Part shown: in pieces, positions 7,900 through 16,331 of the stretch
How positions within the stretch are numbered: position 1 is the stretch's first letter
Layout: every line of letters starts with the position of its first letter
From: Clostridium_AD estertheticum_D
GTDB taxonomy: Bacteria > Bacillota > Clostridia > Clostridiales > Clostridiaceae
Direction of reading: 5' to 3'
Assembly (NCBI RefSeq): GCF_018861295.1
Contig: NZ_JAHLDM010000015.1
Location: 56,466-120,465 of the forward strand
DNA: 64,000 bases
Program-made: the position numbers and the translations under genes
Notes under the pieces: model-generated
What the model saw: the letters and a program-made list of their open reading frames with translations, nothing else
Databases searched by the model: none
Told to the model about the DNA's origin: nothing

Positions 7900-8661
7900 A
7901 TGATTACTAAAATTATTCTCTTATGTATGGCCGGCTTTTTAGCTTCTTTTGTGGATTCCATTGCTGGAGGTGGTGGTTTAATAAGTGTGCCCGCCTTTAT
8001 GCTTGCAGGTTTACCTCCTCACATGGTGCTTGGAACCAATAAATTCAGTGCTACTGCTGGTTCTTTTACTAGTTCGCTACAATTTATAAAATCAGGGAAG
8101 GCTAATTTTAAGTTATTAAAATATCTTATCCCCTTCACCTTTATAGGCTCGATATTAGGTGTTAAAGCAGTTCTACATATAGACCAAAAATTTTTAAATA
8201 CATTAGTATTAATTCTTATCATGTTCATTGGAATTTATACTCTCTTTTCCAAATCTTTAGGATTAGAAGATAAATTCCAAGGCCTCAATAATAAAAATGT
8301 TATTCTTGGAGTAATCCTCGCACTTTTCTTAGGTTTTTATGATGGATTTTTTGGCCCTGGAACTGGTTCATTTTTAGTATTTGGATTTATAAGTATCTTT
8401 GGTTTTAACTTTGTAACTTCTTCTGCTAATGCAAGAATTTTAAACTTTGTCAGCAATATTACAGCACTTATCTTATTTGCCCTAAGCGGTAAAATAAATT
8501 ATATGATAGGATTGCCAGTAGCTATTTCTATGATTATAGGCGCTAAAATGGGTACAATCGTTGCATTAAATAAAGGTTCAAAACTCATAAAACCTATTTT
8601 TGTAACAATGTCTTTAGCTGTTGCCTTAAAAATGCTTACAGGCCTTTTTAAATATCTCTAA
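7900..8661 (+). CDS. TSUP (TauE/SafE) family membrane transporter
   Basis: A 253-residue polytopic membrane protein with about eight hydrophobic segments arranged as two repeats. The repeats begin SFVDSIAGGGGLISVPAF (about residues 15-32) and FYDGFFGPGTGSFL (about 147-160), the paired glycine-rich motifs of the TauE/SafE family. Relatives export or import sulfite, sulfonates, sulfoacetate and similar organic anions, and the substrate cannot be assigned here. The ATG has AGGAAGG upstream. It is the only rightward gene between dut and dgt, and it ends at a terminator shared with the convergent purD. Confidence 0.88.
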   Translation: MITKIILLCMAGFLASFVDSIAGGGGLISVPAFMLAGLPPHMVLGTNKFSATAGSFTSSLQFIKSGKANFKLLKYLIPFTFIGSILGVKAVLHIDQKFLNTLVLILIMFIGIYTLFSKSLGLEDKFQGLNNKNVILGVILALFLGFYDGFFGPGTGSFLVFGFISIFGFNFVTSSANARILNFVSNITALILFALSGKINYMIGLPVAISMIIGAKMGTIVALNKGSKLIKPIFVTMSLAVALKMLTGLFKYL

Positions 8662-8703
8662 ATATAATCAACTACCATTTTTATTGAATTTTTCTTATTA
8701 ATG

Positions 8704-8742
8704 AATAAAAAGTGCGAAGAATAACTAATCGCACTTTTTATT
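8704..8742. terminator. Bidirectional terminator between TSUP gene and purD
   Basis: The perfect 14-bp arms AATAAAAAGTGCGA (8704-8717) and their complement (8729-8742), with A/T outer ends, serve both convergent genes. This ends the purECFMNHD operon. Confidence 0.88.
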
Positions 8743-8781
8743 ATCTAAATTATTAAGTATGAAATTTCATACTCTTTATTT

Positions 8782-10026
8782 CTATTTCCCAATATCTTTT
8801 CTATAATACATTCCATCAAACTGAACTTTTTTCATATCAGCATAAGCTATTTTCCTTGCTTTTGCGAGTGTTTCACCAAATCCTGTTATTCCTAGAACTC
8901 TTCCACCATTTGTCTTTAAAAGACCATCATCACAAATAGCACCTGCTAAATATAATTTACCTTCTAATTTTCCAGATTCACTTATTTCATATCCCGTATT
9001 GTATTTTCCAGGATAACCTTTTGATGCAGCAATTAGGCAACAAGAATATCCCTTTTTCCACAACAACTCAAAGTTTTCAAGGTCTCTATCTATCGCACTA
9101 ATTACAAGTTCCGTAAAATCACTCTTCATTAATGGAAGCACAGCTTGCGTCTCAGGATCTCCAAATCTTACATTGTATTCCAGCGAATATACACCTTTTT
9201 TAGTTATCATTATACCGAAAAACATTATGCCCCTATAATCCATTTTTTCCTCTTGAATTCCTTTAAGCGTAGGCAACAATATATTTTTGTAAAATTCATC
9301 TAATACTTCTTTAGTACAGTATGGATTTGGTGCTATAGCTCCCATCCCTCCTGTATTAGGTCCAATCCCTCCGTCAAATATTTGTTTATGATCTTTTGAA
9401 GATACAAATGGGAGTATAACTTTCCCGTCTGTTATAGAGAGTATAGATGCCTCAACACCTTCTAAAAATTCTTCTATTACAATTTTCTTCCCACTGCCTT
9501 TAAATATATCCACTACCATAAAGTCATTTATACTACTTTTAGCCGCGAAAAAATCATTGCAGATAACTACCCCTTTTCCTGCTGCTAGTCCATCGGCCTT
9601 AATTACTATAGGGTACTCACAATTTTTAAGATAATCTATAGCTTTATTCTCATCTTCAAATACTTCATACGCAGCTGTTTTTATGCCATATTTTTTCATA
9701 AATTCTTTAGAATAGGATTTACTTCCCTCTAGTCTTGCCGCTTTTTCACATGGTCCTAATATTTTAAGTCCCTTTTCATTAAACTTGTCTACTATTCCTT
9801 GTACAAGCCATTCCTCTGATCCAACTATTGTAATATCTATCTTGCTTTCAATAGCAAATGATAAAAGCTCATCTATCTGCGTAATATTAATATTCTCACA
9901 TTTATTTTCTCTATATGTACCACCATTACCAGGCGCACAATAAACCACCTCCACATTGGAGTTTTCTGCAACCTTTGATGCTAAAGCATGTTCACGTCCA
10001 CCAGAACCAATAATTAATGCCTTCAT
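8782..10026 (-). CDS. purD: Phosphoribosylamine-glycine ligase (GARS)
   Basis: Second step of IMP synthesis: 5-phosphoribosylamine plus glycine plus ATP gives GAR. The 414-residue protein is normal length. It shows the N-terminal GSGGREHAL loop (7-15), the ATP-grasp segment VIKADGLAAGKGVVI, GPNTGGMGAIAP, and the metal/ATP site YNVRFGDPETQAVLP. It is the last gene of the pur operon, separated by 71 bases from purH and followed by the terminator at 8704-8742. The ATG follows AAGGAG. Expression should follow the riboswitch and promoter near 16.1-16.2 kb. Confidence 0.97.
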   Translation of the reverse strand: MKALIIGSGGREHALASKVAENSNVEVVYCAPGNGGTYRENKCENINITQIDELLSFAIESKIDITIVGSEEWLVQGIVDKFNEKGLKILGPCEKAARLEGSKSYSKEFMKKYGIKTAAYEVFEDENKAIDYLKNCEYPIVIKADGLAAGKGVVICNDFFAAKSSINDFMVVDIFKGSGKKIVIEEFLEGVEASILSITDGKVILPFVSSKDHKQIFDGGIGPNTGGMGAIAPNPYCTKEVLDEFYKNILLPTLKGIQEEKMDYRGIMFFGIMITKKGVYSLEYNVRFGDPETQAVLPLMKSDFTELVISAIDRDLENFELLWKKGYSCCLIAASKGYPGKYNTGYEISESGKLEGKLYLAGAICDDGLLKTNGGRVLGITGFGETLAKARKIAYADMKKVQFDGMYYRKDIGK

Positions 10027-10097
10027 TATTCCATCTCCTTTATCTCTATAAATTAAAATTGATGGAATAACTAGGTTATCCCATCATGAAGTTATGA

Positions 10098-11600
10098 CTA
10101 GTGCTTGAAATGTCTAATTCCTGTAAATACCATAGCAATTTCATTTTTATCACACATCTCTATTGATTGTACATCTTTAATTGAACCACCTGGTTGAATT
10201 ATAGCCTTTATATTATATTTTGCGGCAAGTTCTACAACATCTCCGAATGGGAAGAATGCATCTGATGCCATAACTGTTGCATCTACTCCTCTTTCTAAAG
10301 CATGCTCTGCTGCCCATATTCTATTAACTTGGCCTACTCCGATTCCTTTAGTTGCACCATCTTTAACTACTACAATGGCATTAGATTTAACATATTTAAC
10401 TACTTTCATAGCGAATATTAGATCTTTCACTTCCGCCTGGGTTGGACTCTTTTTAGTAACTACTTTTATTTCCTCTGCTAATTTATCATCTGAACTTTGT
10501 ACTAGTATTCCGCCATCAACAGTAACCATATTAATAGTGCCTTCTGATTTGTTTAAACACTTTACAACTCTTAAATTTTTCTTACCTTTTAATACTTCTA
10601 ATGCATCTTCCTCAAAGTCTGGTGCAATAATTACTTCTAAGAATATCTTTTTAAGCTCGAGAGCAGTTTCTTTATCAACTTTTCTATTAAAAGCAACAAT
10701 ACCCCCAAAAATAGACATTGGATCACATTCATACGCCTTTTTGTAAGTCTCAAGTGTACTACTACCTATCGCCACACCACATGGTGTATTATGTTTTAGA
10801 GCGCAACAAGTAATTTCGTCGAAATCACATACTACCTTCCATGCAATATCCATGTCCTTTATATTATTATAAGATAACTCCTTGCCATTTAACTGCTCAA
10901 AATTTTTCATTGCTCCATTTCCTGAAGTTTTCACATAATAAGCTGCACTTTGATGAGGATTTTCCCCATATCTTAGATCCATTTGTTTTTTATATGATAC
11001 AGAAAGATAGTCTGGGTATGCCTTCTCTCCTAGTAAAAAATTACTTATAGCTGCATCATAAGCTGATACTAAATTAAACACTTTACCTGCTAGGTGTTTT
11101 CTAGTATCAAAATCTACTTCTTCTTTAGCATCCATTTTTTTTATTATATTTTCATAATCAGAAACATCACTTAATACAATAACATCTTTAAAGTTTTTAG
11201 CTGCTGCTCTTAGCATTGTTGGTCCACCAATATCAATGAATTCAACTTTCTCCTCGAAACTTATATCTTCGCAAACTTTATCAAAGAAAGGGTAAAGATT
11301 AACTACTACCATATCAATAGGTTTTATTCCTTTAGCTTTAATAGTTGCCATATGCTCTTTATTACCACGAATAGCAAGTATTCCACTATGAATAACTGGA
11401 TGTAATGTTTTAACTCTTCCATCTAATATCTCTTCAAATCCTGTAACATCAGAAATCTCCACAACTTTTATACCATTTTCTTTTAAATACTTAAATGTTC
11501 CACCTGTGGATATAATCTCTACACCATTGTTTTGAAGTGATGTTGCAAGTCCCAAAACATTTTCTTTATCAAACACACTTATAAGTGCTGTTTTAATCAT
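10098..11600 (-). CDS. purH: Bifunctional AICAR formyltransferase / IMP cyclohydrolase
   Basis: Catalyses the last two steps to IMP. The N-terminal IMP cyclohydrolase part (about 1-190) has the MGS-like fold, with LISVFDKENV and ISTGGTFKYL. The C-terminal AICAR transformylase part begins at DLRYGENPHQSAA and contains the catalytic Lys-His pair in LKHNTPCGVA, DAFFPFGD and IQPGGSIKD. Length is 500 residues, close to the usual 505-515. It lies 14 bases after purN and before purD in the operon. The ATG is preceded by GGTGG. Confidence 0.97.
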   Translation of the reverse strand: MIKTALISVFDKENVLGLATSLQNNGVEIISTGGTFKYLKENGIKVVEISDVTGFEEILDGRVKTLHPVIHSGILAIRGNKEHMATIKAKGIKPIDMVVVNLYPFFDKVCEDISFEEKVEFIDIGGPTMLRAAAKNFKDVIVLSDVSDYENIIKKMDAKEEVDFDTRKHLAGKVFNLVSAYDAAISNFLLGEKAYPDYLSVSYKKQMDLRYGENPHQSAAYYVKTSGNGAMKNFEQLNGKELSYNNIKDMDIAWKVVCDFDEITCCALKHNTPCGVAIGSSTLETYKKAYECDPMSIFGGIVAFNRKVDKETALELKKIFLEVIIAPDFEEDALEVLKGKKNLRVVKCLNKSEGTINMVTVDGGILVQSSDDKLAEEIKVVTKKSPTQAEVKDLIFAMKVVKYVKSNAIVVVKDGATKGIGVGQVNRIWAAEHALERGVDATVMASDAFFPFGDVVELAAKYNIKAIIQPGGSIKDVQSIEMCDKNEIAMVFTGIRHFKH

Positions 11601-11614
11601 TTAAATTCCACCTT

Positions 11615-12223
11615 TCATATAACTAGTACTTTTCTTCCTTCAATCCTTATTTTTCCCTCACTTATATATTTAATAGCTTCGGGTAATGCCTTATGCTCCT
11701 GTTCTAAAATCCTTAATTGCAGATCTTTCGCTGTATCCGAGCTAAAAACATCTACAACTTTTTGAATTATTATTGGACCAGAATCTGTACCCTCATCTAC
11801 AAAATGGACAGTACACCCAGAAACTTTAACTCCATATTCTATAGCCTTCTCATGTACTTTCAATCCATACATACCCCCACCACAAAATGATGGGATAAGT
11901 GCTGGATGTATATTTATAATTTTGCCCTTAAATGCTGAGAGAAGTTCACCTTGAAGTATAGATAAAAAACCAGCGAGTACTATTAAATCTACTTTTCCAT
12001 CTAGAATTTTAAATATTTCAGCTGACATACTTTTCCCATACTGCTTTCTGTCTAATATGTATGTTTTTATATTTTTAGCTTTTGCCCTATCTATGCCATA
12101 TGCATCTTTTTTATCACTAATTACGACCTCTATAGAACAGTTTAAGTACCCACTTTCTATATTATCTATAATAGATTGAAGGTTGCTTCCGCCACCTGAT
12201 ACTAATACGGCTATTTTAAGCAA
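11615..12223 (-). CDS. purN: Phosphoribosylglycinamide formyltransferase (GAR transformylase)
   Basis: Transfers formyl from 10-formyl-THF to GAR (third step). The 202-residue protein has VLVSGGGSNLQS at the N-terminus, the catalytic region INIHPALIPSF (Asn/His) and VHFVDEGTDSGPI, where the Asp of DEGTDSGP completes the active site. It starts with TTG at 12221-12223 inside the last codons of purM, with GGAGG nine bases upstream, so the two genes overlap by 13 bases and are probably translationally coupled. The folate-dependent route is the only GAR transformylase in the window; no purT was seen. Confidence 0.95.
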   Translation of the reverse strand: MLKIAVLVSGGGSNLQSIIDNIESGYLNCSIEVVISDKKDAYGIDRAKAKNIKTYILDRKQYGKSMSAEIFKILDGKVDLIVLAGFLSILQGELLSAFKGKIINIHPALIPSFCGGGMYGLKVHEKAIEYGVKVSGCTVHFVDEGTDSGPIIIQKVVDVFSSDTAKDLQLRILEQEHKALPEAIKYISEGKIRIEGRKVLVI

Positions 12224-13209
12224 ACTCCTGCACCTCCAGCCTCAACATGCCCAATTTTATATGCTCTATCTCCTAAATCATTAATAGTCTTTATGATTTT
12301 TACAACATCTTTATCTTCAACGCATAATACATATCCTATTCCCATATTATATGTGTTAAACATATGCTCCTCGGTTACTCCAAGAGACATTAGATGTTTA
12401 CAGATGTCTGGAGTATTAAAGCTGTTTTTATCCACTACTGCTGTGAACGCTCCATTAAACATTCTTGGTATATTTTCATAAAAACCGCCACCAGTTATAT
12501 GTGCCATACCTTTTATGTCAAATTTATCTAAAAGACTTAGTACAGTTTTTACATATATTTTTGTTGGAGTTAAAAGAGTCTTTCCAATCTTATCTCCATT
12601 AAAATCTTCATCCAAATTTGGTATTAACTTTCTAACTAATGAATATCCATTACTATGAAGACCTGAGGACTCAATTCCTATAAGCGAATATCCATCTTTG
12701 ATAGCAGAGCCATCAATAATTTTATGTTTATCAACTATTCCTACAGTAAATCCTGCCATATCATATTCACCGTCTCTATAAAAGCCAGGCATTTCAGCAG
12801 TTTCACCGCCTATTAGTGCACAATTAGATTGAATACATCCATCTGACACACCTTTTACAAGCTCCGCCGATACTTTAGAATCTAATTTACCACAAGCAAT
12901 ATAATCTAAAAAGAAAAGAGGTTTTGCACCATGACAAAGGACATCATTAACACACATAGCAACGCAGTCAATACCTACAGTATCATATTTTTTCATTCTA
13001 AATGCTATATCAAGTTTTGTTCCAACTCCATCAGTACCCGAAACTAAAATAGGATTTTTATAACCCTCTCCTATTTCGAACATACCAGCGAAACTTCCTA
13101 AATGATTTAAAACACCCTTTGTAAATGTTGCCGCTGCATATTCTTGTATTAATTTTACTGATTTGTATCCTTCTTCAATATTGACACCTGCATCTTTATA
13201 AGTTATCAT
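12211..13209 (-). CDS. purM: Phosphoribosylformylglycinamidine cyclo-ligase (AIR synthetase)
   Basis: Closes the imidazole ring, converting FGAM to AIR with ATP. The 332-residue protein has the expected VSGTDGVGTKLDIA (ATP/substrate loop), DCVAMCVNDVLCHGAKP, GGETAEMPGFY and HITGGGFYENIPR motifs of the PurM superfamily, which it shares with the central domains of PurL. It lies nine bases after purF and overlaps purN by 13 bases. The ATG has GGGGATAT just upstream, a usable ribosome-binding site. Confidence 0.97.
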   Translation of the reverse strand: MITYKDAGVNIEEGYKSVKLIQEYAAATFTKGVLNHLGSFAGMFEIGEGYKNPILVSGTDGVGTKLDIAFRMKKYDTVGIDCVAMCVNDVLCHGAKPLFFLDYIACGKLDSKVSAELVKGVSDGCIQSNCALIGGETAEMPGFYRDGEYDMAGFTVGIVDKHKIIDGSAIKDGYSLIGIESSGLHSNGYSLVRKLIPNLDEDFNGDKIGKTLLTPTKIYVKTVLSLLDKFDIKGMAHITGGGFYENIPRMFNGAFTAVVDKNSFNTPDICKHLMSLGVTEEHMFNTYNMGIGYVLCVEDKDVVKIIKTINDLGDRAYKIGHVEAGGAGVCLK

Positions 13210-13218
13210 AAATATCCC

Positions 13219-14652
13219 CTACTTTCCTAATTTTTCTTTCTCAGTTTCGTATGGAGCTGATACTGGATATGTACCATTAAAACACCCTAAGCAAAATTCA
13301 TTATGGCCAAGTGTTTTAAGAAGTCCATCTATACTTAAATATCCAAGGCTATCTGCACCTATCTCTCCTCTTATTTCCTCAACGCTTATATTAGACCCTA
13401 TTAAATCTTTTCTATAAGGTGTATCTATTCCAAAATAACATGGATATTTTACTACTGGTGAACAAACCCTAAAATGAACTTCTGTTGCCCCAGCTTTTCT
13501 TAGAATGTCAACCAATCTTTTACTTGTAGTTCCACGAACTATTGAATCATCTATTAAAATAACTCTTTTACCTTCTACGTTAATTTTTAATGCATTTAAT
13601 TTTACAGAGACTGCTCTTTCGCGAATTTCTTGAGTTGGGCTTATAAAAGTTCTACCCACATATCTGTTTTTTACAAGACCTATTCCAAAAGGTATCCCAG
13701 ACATTTTAGAATAACCTATTGCTGATGCCAGTCCTGAATCTGGAACTCCTATAACCATATCTGCATCCACTGGAGACTCTTTAAATAACTGCTCTCCCGC
13801 TGCCACTCTTGAAGTGTACACATTTATTCCATCAATTGTGCTGTCTGGTCTTGCAAAATATATATACTCAAAGGAACAAGTTGAATTTTTAGTTTTTTCG
13901 GCAAAATTAATAGACGTAAGGCCGGCTTCATCTATAATTACTATTTCACCAGGTTTTACATCTCTTAAGAACTCTGCACCAACTGCATCAAGTGCACAAC
14001 TTTCTGAAGCTATAACGTAACTATTTTCTATTTTACCAATGCAAAGAGGTCTAATACCATTTTGATCGCGAACACCTATTAACTTATCTTTTGTAAGCAT
14101 TACTATTCCATAAGAACCTTTAACAGCTTGTATTGCATCAACTACTGCCTTTTCCATGCCTTTTTTTGCACCTCTAGCAATTAAGTTAAGTATTACTTCT
14201 GAATCTATTGATGTTTGAAACATATAGCCGCAATCCTCAAGTAACTCGCGGATTACCTCTGCATTTACTAAATTACCATTATGAGCTATTGCTATGTCAC
14301 CTAGTTTCGATTTACTTAAAAGTGGTTGTGCATTTTTCACTTCACTAGATCCTGTAGTTGAATATCTAACATGTCCAATAGCAGCTATACCTTTCATTTC
14401 ACTAATCTTTTTCTTATCAAAAACATCGCTTACAAGTCCCATAGCCTTTTCACAAGTAAGGGAAACTCCATCAGAATATACTATTCCGGCACTTTCTTCT
14501 CCCCTATGCTGAAGAGCATAAAGCCCATAATAAGTTAACGATGCAACATCTAAGTCTTTATCCGCCGCAAGAATTCCAAAAACACCACATTCATCCTTAA
14601 ACTTATCTTGATCATTAATAATGACCTCATTTGATTCTATAAATTCACTCAA
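13219..14652 (-). CDS. purF: Amidophosphoribosyltransferase (glutamine PRPP amidotransferase)
   Basis: Committed first step, PRPP plus glutamine to phosphoribosylamine. Residues 1-21 look like a propeptide ending before Cys22 (DE-CGVFGI), which would be the glutaminase nucleophile after self-cleavage, as in Bacillus-type PurF. HVRYSTTGSS is in the glutaminase domain. The PRPP loop is VILIDDSIVRGTTS. Cysteines in CYFGID and FCLGCFNGTYP fit the oxygen-sensitive 4Fe-4S cluster of this subclass. The start is TTG at 14650-14652 with GGAGG seven bases upstream. Feedback inhibition by AMP/GMP is expected from the family. Confidence 0.97.
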   Translation of the reverse strand: MSEFIESNEVIINDQDKFKDECGVFGILAADKDLDVASLTYYGLYALQHRGEESAGIVYSDGVSLTCEKAMGLVSDVFDKKKISEMKGIAAIGHVRYSTTGSSEVKNAQPLLSKSKLGDIAIAHNGNLVNAEVIRELLEDCGYMFQTSIDSEVILNLIARGAKKGMEKAVVDAIQAVKGSYGIVMLTKDKLIGVRDQNGIRPLCIGKIENSYVIASESCALDAVGAEFLRDVKPGEIVIIDEAGLTSINFAEKTKNSTCSFEYIYFARPDSTIDGINVYTSRVAAGEQLFKESPVDADMVIGVPDSGLASAIGYSKMSGIPFGIGLVKNRYVGRTFISPTQEIRERAVSVKLNALKINVEGKRVILIDDSIVRGTTSKRLVDILRKAGATEVHFRVCSPVVKYPCYFGIDTPYRKDLIGSNISVEEIRGEIGADSLGYLSIDGLLKTLGHNEFCLGCFNGTYPVSAPYETEKEKLGK

Positions 14653-14739
14653 AGAAATTCCTCCTTATATGTTCATTGCTATTGTTCATCGCTATTGTCC
14701 TTTGTAGGCTGTTTTCTATATCTTCATTGCAATTTAATT

Positions 14740-15444
14740 TTATTTAGTAATTCTACTTAATATTTCTTCATACGCTTCTGTAACATTTCCTAAATCTCTT
14801 CTAAATCTATCTTTATCTAGTTTTTCTCCAGTTTCAACATCCCAAAATCTACAAGTATCTGGTGATATCTCATCTGCCAAAATTACTTCATCATTAAATC
14901 TTCCAAATTCTAATTTAAAATCTATTAAGTTAATACCTTTTTTAAGGAAAAGTTCTCTTAAAATATCATTTATTTTAAAAGCCATTGTATATATTTCTCC
15001 TAATTCTTCAAAAGTAGTAAGATCCATAGCTACTGCATGATAATCATTTATAAGAGGATCACCTAAATCATCATTTTTATAACTTAATTCAATTACAGGT
15101 ATTTTAAGCTTACTTCCCTCTACTATTCCATATCTTTTTGCCATACTACCAGCTGCAACATTTCTTATAATTACTTCTAGAGGTACTATTTCAACTTTTT
15201 TGCATAACTGTTCTCTATCATTTATTTTCTTAATAAAATGAGTTTTTATACCTTTTTTCTCTAATAACTCATATAACATAGTAGTTATACTATTATTTAA
15301 GATTCCTTTTTTCTCAATTTGACCTTTTTTAGCGCCATTTCCAGCCGTTGCATCATCCTTGAAATATACTCTTATCTCATCTTTATTGTCTGTACTAAAC
15401 ATTTTTTTAGCTTTTCCCTCATATAATAAAACTGAATCTCCCAT
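14740..15444 (-). CDS. purC: SAICAR synthetase
   Basis: Ligates aspartate to CAIR with ATP. The 234-residue protein is normal for the bacterial form, with LYEGKAKKMF at the N-terminus, VIIRNVAAGSMAKRYGI (substrate binding) and the conserved ADEISPDTCRFWD (metal/aspartate site). It lies 47 bases after purE and 87 bases before purF in the operon. The ATG has GGAGTG upstream. Confidence 0.97.
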   Translation of the reverse strand: MGDSVLLYEGKAKKMFSTDNKDEIRVYFKDDATAGNGAKKGQIEKKGILNNSITTMLYELLEKKGIKTHFIKKINDREQLCKKVEIVPLEVIIRNVAAGSMAKRYGIVEGSKLKIPVIELSYKNDDLGDPLINDYHAVAMDLTTFEELGEIYTMAFKINDILRELFLKKGINLIDFKLEFGRFNDEVILADEISPDTCRFWDVETGEKLDKDRFRRDLGNVTEAYEEILSRITK

Positions 15445-15491
15445 TTATAACACTCCTTCATATATTAATTTTTAACCTATATATTTAACCT

Positions 15492-15971
15492 TTAAAATTC
15501 GATTTGCTCTTCATTCTCTGCTATAAATTTTTCTTTCATTTCTTTTCTATATGTAATTAGTTTATCTTTAAGAAGTGAATACTTAAGAGATAAAATTTGT
15601 ACTGAAAGCATCCCAGCATTATAACTGTTATTGAGACCCACCGTAGCTACAGGAATAGCTTTTGGCATTTGCACAATTGAAAGTAATGAATCTATACCTC
15701 CAAGAGCTGCTTTAATTGGCACTCCTATTACTGGTAATATAGTCTGAGAAGCGATTACTCCTGGAAGATGTGCTGCAAGACCTGCTCCTGCGATAATGCA
15801 TTCTACCCCTCTATCTTCCATTTCCTTTATTACCTGAGTTAATTTTTCTGGTACTCTGTGTGCTGAGAGGATGTGTACTTCATACTCCACTCCAAATTCC
15901 TTAAGTGCCATTGCAGCATTCTTCATTATATCTTTATCCGATTTGCTTCCAAATATAATTCCTACTCTCAT
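15492..15971 (-). CDS. purE: 5-(carboxyamino)imidazole ribonucleotide mutase
   Basis: Converts N5-CAIR to CAIR (class I PurE). The 159-residue protein shows GSKSDKDIMK at the N-terminus, SAHRVPEKL with the catalytic His, and GAGLAAHLPGVIAS. No purK is present in the window; class I PurE normally needs PurK to supply N5-CAIR, so purK is either elsewhere or dispensable at high CO2. It is the first gene of the purECFMNHD operon, 50 bases downstream of the riboswitch-controlled terminator. GGAGG precedes the ATG. Confidence 0.95.
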   Translation of the reverse strand: MRVGIIFGSKSDKDIMKNAAMALKEFGVEYEVHILSAHRVPEKLTQVIKEMEDRGVECIIAGAGLAAHLPGVIASQTILPVIGVPIKAALGGIDSLLSIVQMPKAIPVATVGLNNSYNAGMLSVQILSLKYSLLKDKLITYRKEMKEKFIAENEEQIEF

Positions 15972-16020
15972 ATATTTGCCTCCTTATTTACATAAAGTAT
16001 TTAACTGTTATAATTGCAAT

Positions 16021-16060
16021 AAAAAAAGACTACACCACAAAATAATGTTTTTATGGTGTA
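16021..16060 (-). terminator. Riboswitch-controlled intrinsic terminator before purE
   Basis: On the minus strand TACACCA (16054-16060) pairs with TGGTGTA (16031-16037) across an A/T-rich stem extension, followed by GTC and seven T residues. A second hairpin lies between it and the aptamer: AATCTTGAATT pairs with AATTCAAGATT (16060-16070 with 16099-16109), whose 5' arm overlaps the 3' strand of aptamer stem P1. That overlap and the TGGTG/CACCA complementarity give plausible alternative pairings for ligand-controlled attenuation. Confidence 0.85.
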
Positions 16061-16107
16061 ATCTTGAATTAAGGGCATATACACACCCTTATAACTTCAA
16101 TTCAAGA

Positions 16108-16180
16108 TTCACCAATAGTGAGAAGTTAACGGCCTCTCGTAGAAACTTCTAAGCCATATTCCTAGAAATATATCGATGAA
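16108..16180 (-). promoter_or_regulatory. Purine riboswitch aptamer, guanine/hypoxanthine class
   Basis: The minus-strand RNA folds as the standard three-way purine aptamer. P1 pairs TTCATCGATA (16171-16180) with TATTGGTGAA (16108-16117). P2 is TTCTAGG/CTTAGAA closed by loop AATATGG. J2/3 is the exact GTTTCTAC. P3 is GAGAGG/CTTCTC with loop CCGTTAA. J3/1 reads ACTAT, with C at the position that pairs with the ligand (C74 in xpt numbering), which predicts guanine or hypoxanthine rather than adenine. Ligand binding should stabilise P1 and favour termination at 16021-16060, turning off purECFMNHD when purines are plentiful. Confidence 0.93.
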
Positions 16181-16213
16181 CTAATTATTCGTTTTTTCCT
16201 AATTTATGTTTTA

Positions 16214-16242
16214 ATATTAACATCTATTTTCCATTAAGTCAA
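16214..16242 (-). promoter_or_regulatory. Promoter of the purECFMNHD operon
   Basis: On the minus strand -35 TTGACT (16237-16242) and -10 TAATAT (16214-16219) are separated by 17 bases, with TG one base before the -10 (extended -10). Initiation near 16207 would put the aptamer about 27 bases into the transcript. Confidence 0.8.
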
Positions 16243-16264
16243 TTCATTAATTATGTTTTTTATA

Positions 16265-16331
16265 TTATCGTTCGTATTTATGCCGATATATGAACAAATA
16301 AATGTATTTTTACAATTTATCGTTCGTATTT
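16265..16331 (-). promoter_or_regulatory. Two PurBox-like sites upstream of the pur promoter
   Basis: The 15-mer TTATCGTTCGTATTT occurs twice as a direct repeat (16265-16279 and 16317-16331; 52 bases offset). On the minus strand it reads AAATACGAACGATAA, matching 11 of 13 positions of the Bacillus PurR box (AWWWCCGAACWWT). Both copies are upstream of the -35, as in the B. subtilis pur operon. The second one touches the purL stop codon. Binding by a clostridial PurR is inferred; no purR gene lies in the window. Confidence 0.55.

Noticed and set aside
15871..16152. 93-codon plus-strand ORF across purE start and the riboswitch
   Set aside because: Runs through the riboswitch and terminator; explained by conserved RNA structure.
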